The translations under genes and the position numbers were made by a program. The notes beneath the pieces are model-generated. The model was not told the DNA's origin and ran no database searches. It was given only the letters and a program-made list of their open reading frames with translations. Below are positions 63,803-64,000 of a stretch of 64,000 nt of DNA, one piece after another. Origin of the DNA: Propioniciclava coleopterorum (GTDB lineage Bacteria > Actinomycetota > Actinomycetes > Propionibacteriales > Propionibacteriaceae); NCBI RefSeq assembly GCF_011393335.1, contig NZ_CP049865.1, positions 3,242,722 to 3,306,721 of the forward strand. Direction: 5' to 3'. How positions within the stretch are numbered: position 1 is the first letter of the stretch; every line of letters begins with the position of its first letter.

Positions 63803-64000
63803 GTGTTCCCCGAGGATCTTCGCTACACCGACAAGCACGAGTGGGTCCGCGCCGGCAACGGTGACACCGTGCGCATCGGCATCACCAGCTTCGCCGCCGA
63901 GGCGCTGGGTGACATCGTGTACATCACGCTGCCGCAGGTGGGCGAGGAGGTCGCCGCCGAGGACACGGTCGCCGAGGTCGAGTCCACCAAGAACGTGTCC
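63803..64000 (+). CDS. gcvH: glycine cleavage system H protein, first 66 residues (runs off the window edge)
   Basis: Lipoyl carrier of the glycine cleavage system. The visible part FPEDLRYTDKHEWVRAGNGD and the lipoylated Lys63 in VESTKNVS are standard. GTG start with AGGAGGAGGAG just upstream, a strong ribosome-binding site, in contrast to the leaderless genes. The C-terminal half is outside the window. Confidence 0.93.
   Translation, partial: MFPEDLRYTDKHEWVRAGNGDTVRIGITSFAAEALGDIVYITLPQVGEEVAAEDTVAEVESTKNVS

Overview
The window is very GC-rich DNA with densely packed genes, many GTG starts and almost no A/T-rich spacers. Gene content and order are those of a high-GC Gram-positive (Actinomycetota). 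SigA and SigB, SepH, App1, DUF3000, DUF3093, DUF3710, DUF4193, DUF4235, DUF5998, DUF881 and a GCS2-type ligase are all lineage markers. Several runs (dxs with RNase D and DUF3000; TrmA-like, APC permease and a TrkA pair; OB-fold, DUF3710, dut, DUF3093, DUF4193; sigA near sigB) match the order known around Rv2680-Rv2710 of Mycobacterium tuberculosis. Xfp and overall style suggest the Propionibacteriales, possibly Propionibacteriaceae; that is inference.

Layout. 1-2.6 kb: VTT membrane protein (partial), acyltransferase-3 and AEC permease around a palindromic intergenic region. 2.7-6.2 kb: phosphoketolase, a PNPOx-fold protein and a ThuA-like protein. 6.4-9.8 kb: prolyl oligopeptidase and a beta-propeller lipoprotein. 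9.9-15.5 kb: HrpA helicase, PAC2 protein, acyl-CoA thioesterase. 15.7-20.5 kb: sigB, oligopeptidase B, sigA. 20.5-26.0 kb: an accessory catabolic operon, lacI-tctC-tctB-tctA-Gfo/Idh/MocA, with paired operators around its only visible promoter. 26.1-28.1 kb: macro-domain protein, LLM-class oxidoreductase, small zinc protein. 28.2-34.3 kb: topoisomerase IV parE and parC flanking a carbonic anhydrase and an NmrA-like protein. 34.4-39.4 kb: App1, DUF5998, phosphodiesterase, thymidine kinase, SepH, DUF4193. 39.5-47.2 kb: dut cluster, VOC protein, TrkA pair, KimA-like APC transporter, TrmA-like methyltransferase and a 58-residue Cys-rich protein. 47.2-56.5 kb: aconitase, a membrane protein, an unknown gene under a perfect LexA (SOS) box, dxs, RNase D, DUF3000, MsrB, and a chelatase-fold protein lacking its metal histidines. 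56.8-57.4 kb: four tRNAs. 57.4-64 kb: GCS2-type ligase, thrS, HIT protein, DUF881/Sbp/DUF881 and the start of gcvH.

Two properties cut across the window. First, ten loci that should be intact are broken by what looks like one missing base (two in one gene, eleven in all), each time in a run of four or five G or C: xfp, the S9 peptidase, the lipoprotein, tesB, the TrkA pair (apparently fused), acn, the SOS gene (twice), dxs, the GCS2 ligase and the HIT gene. The adjoining frame restores family-like sequence every time. This points to homopolymer under-calling in the assembly rather than gene decay, so these loci are annotated across the break. Second, many genes have a TAnnnT box ending 6-8 bases before the start codon and no ribosome-binding site, the signature of leaderless transcripts; this helped choose starts.

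The most promising new biology is (i) the LacI-controlled tripartite tricarboxylate transporter plus dehydrogenase operon, whose substrate is unknown; (ii) the LexA-controlled unknown gene at 50.7 kb; (iii) the 19-bp divergent promoter joining the TrkA pair to a KimA-like potassium transporter; and (iv) the chelatase-like protein without chelatase histidines. No CRISPR array, insertion sequence, integrase or rRNA gene was seen.
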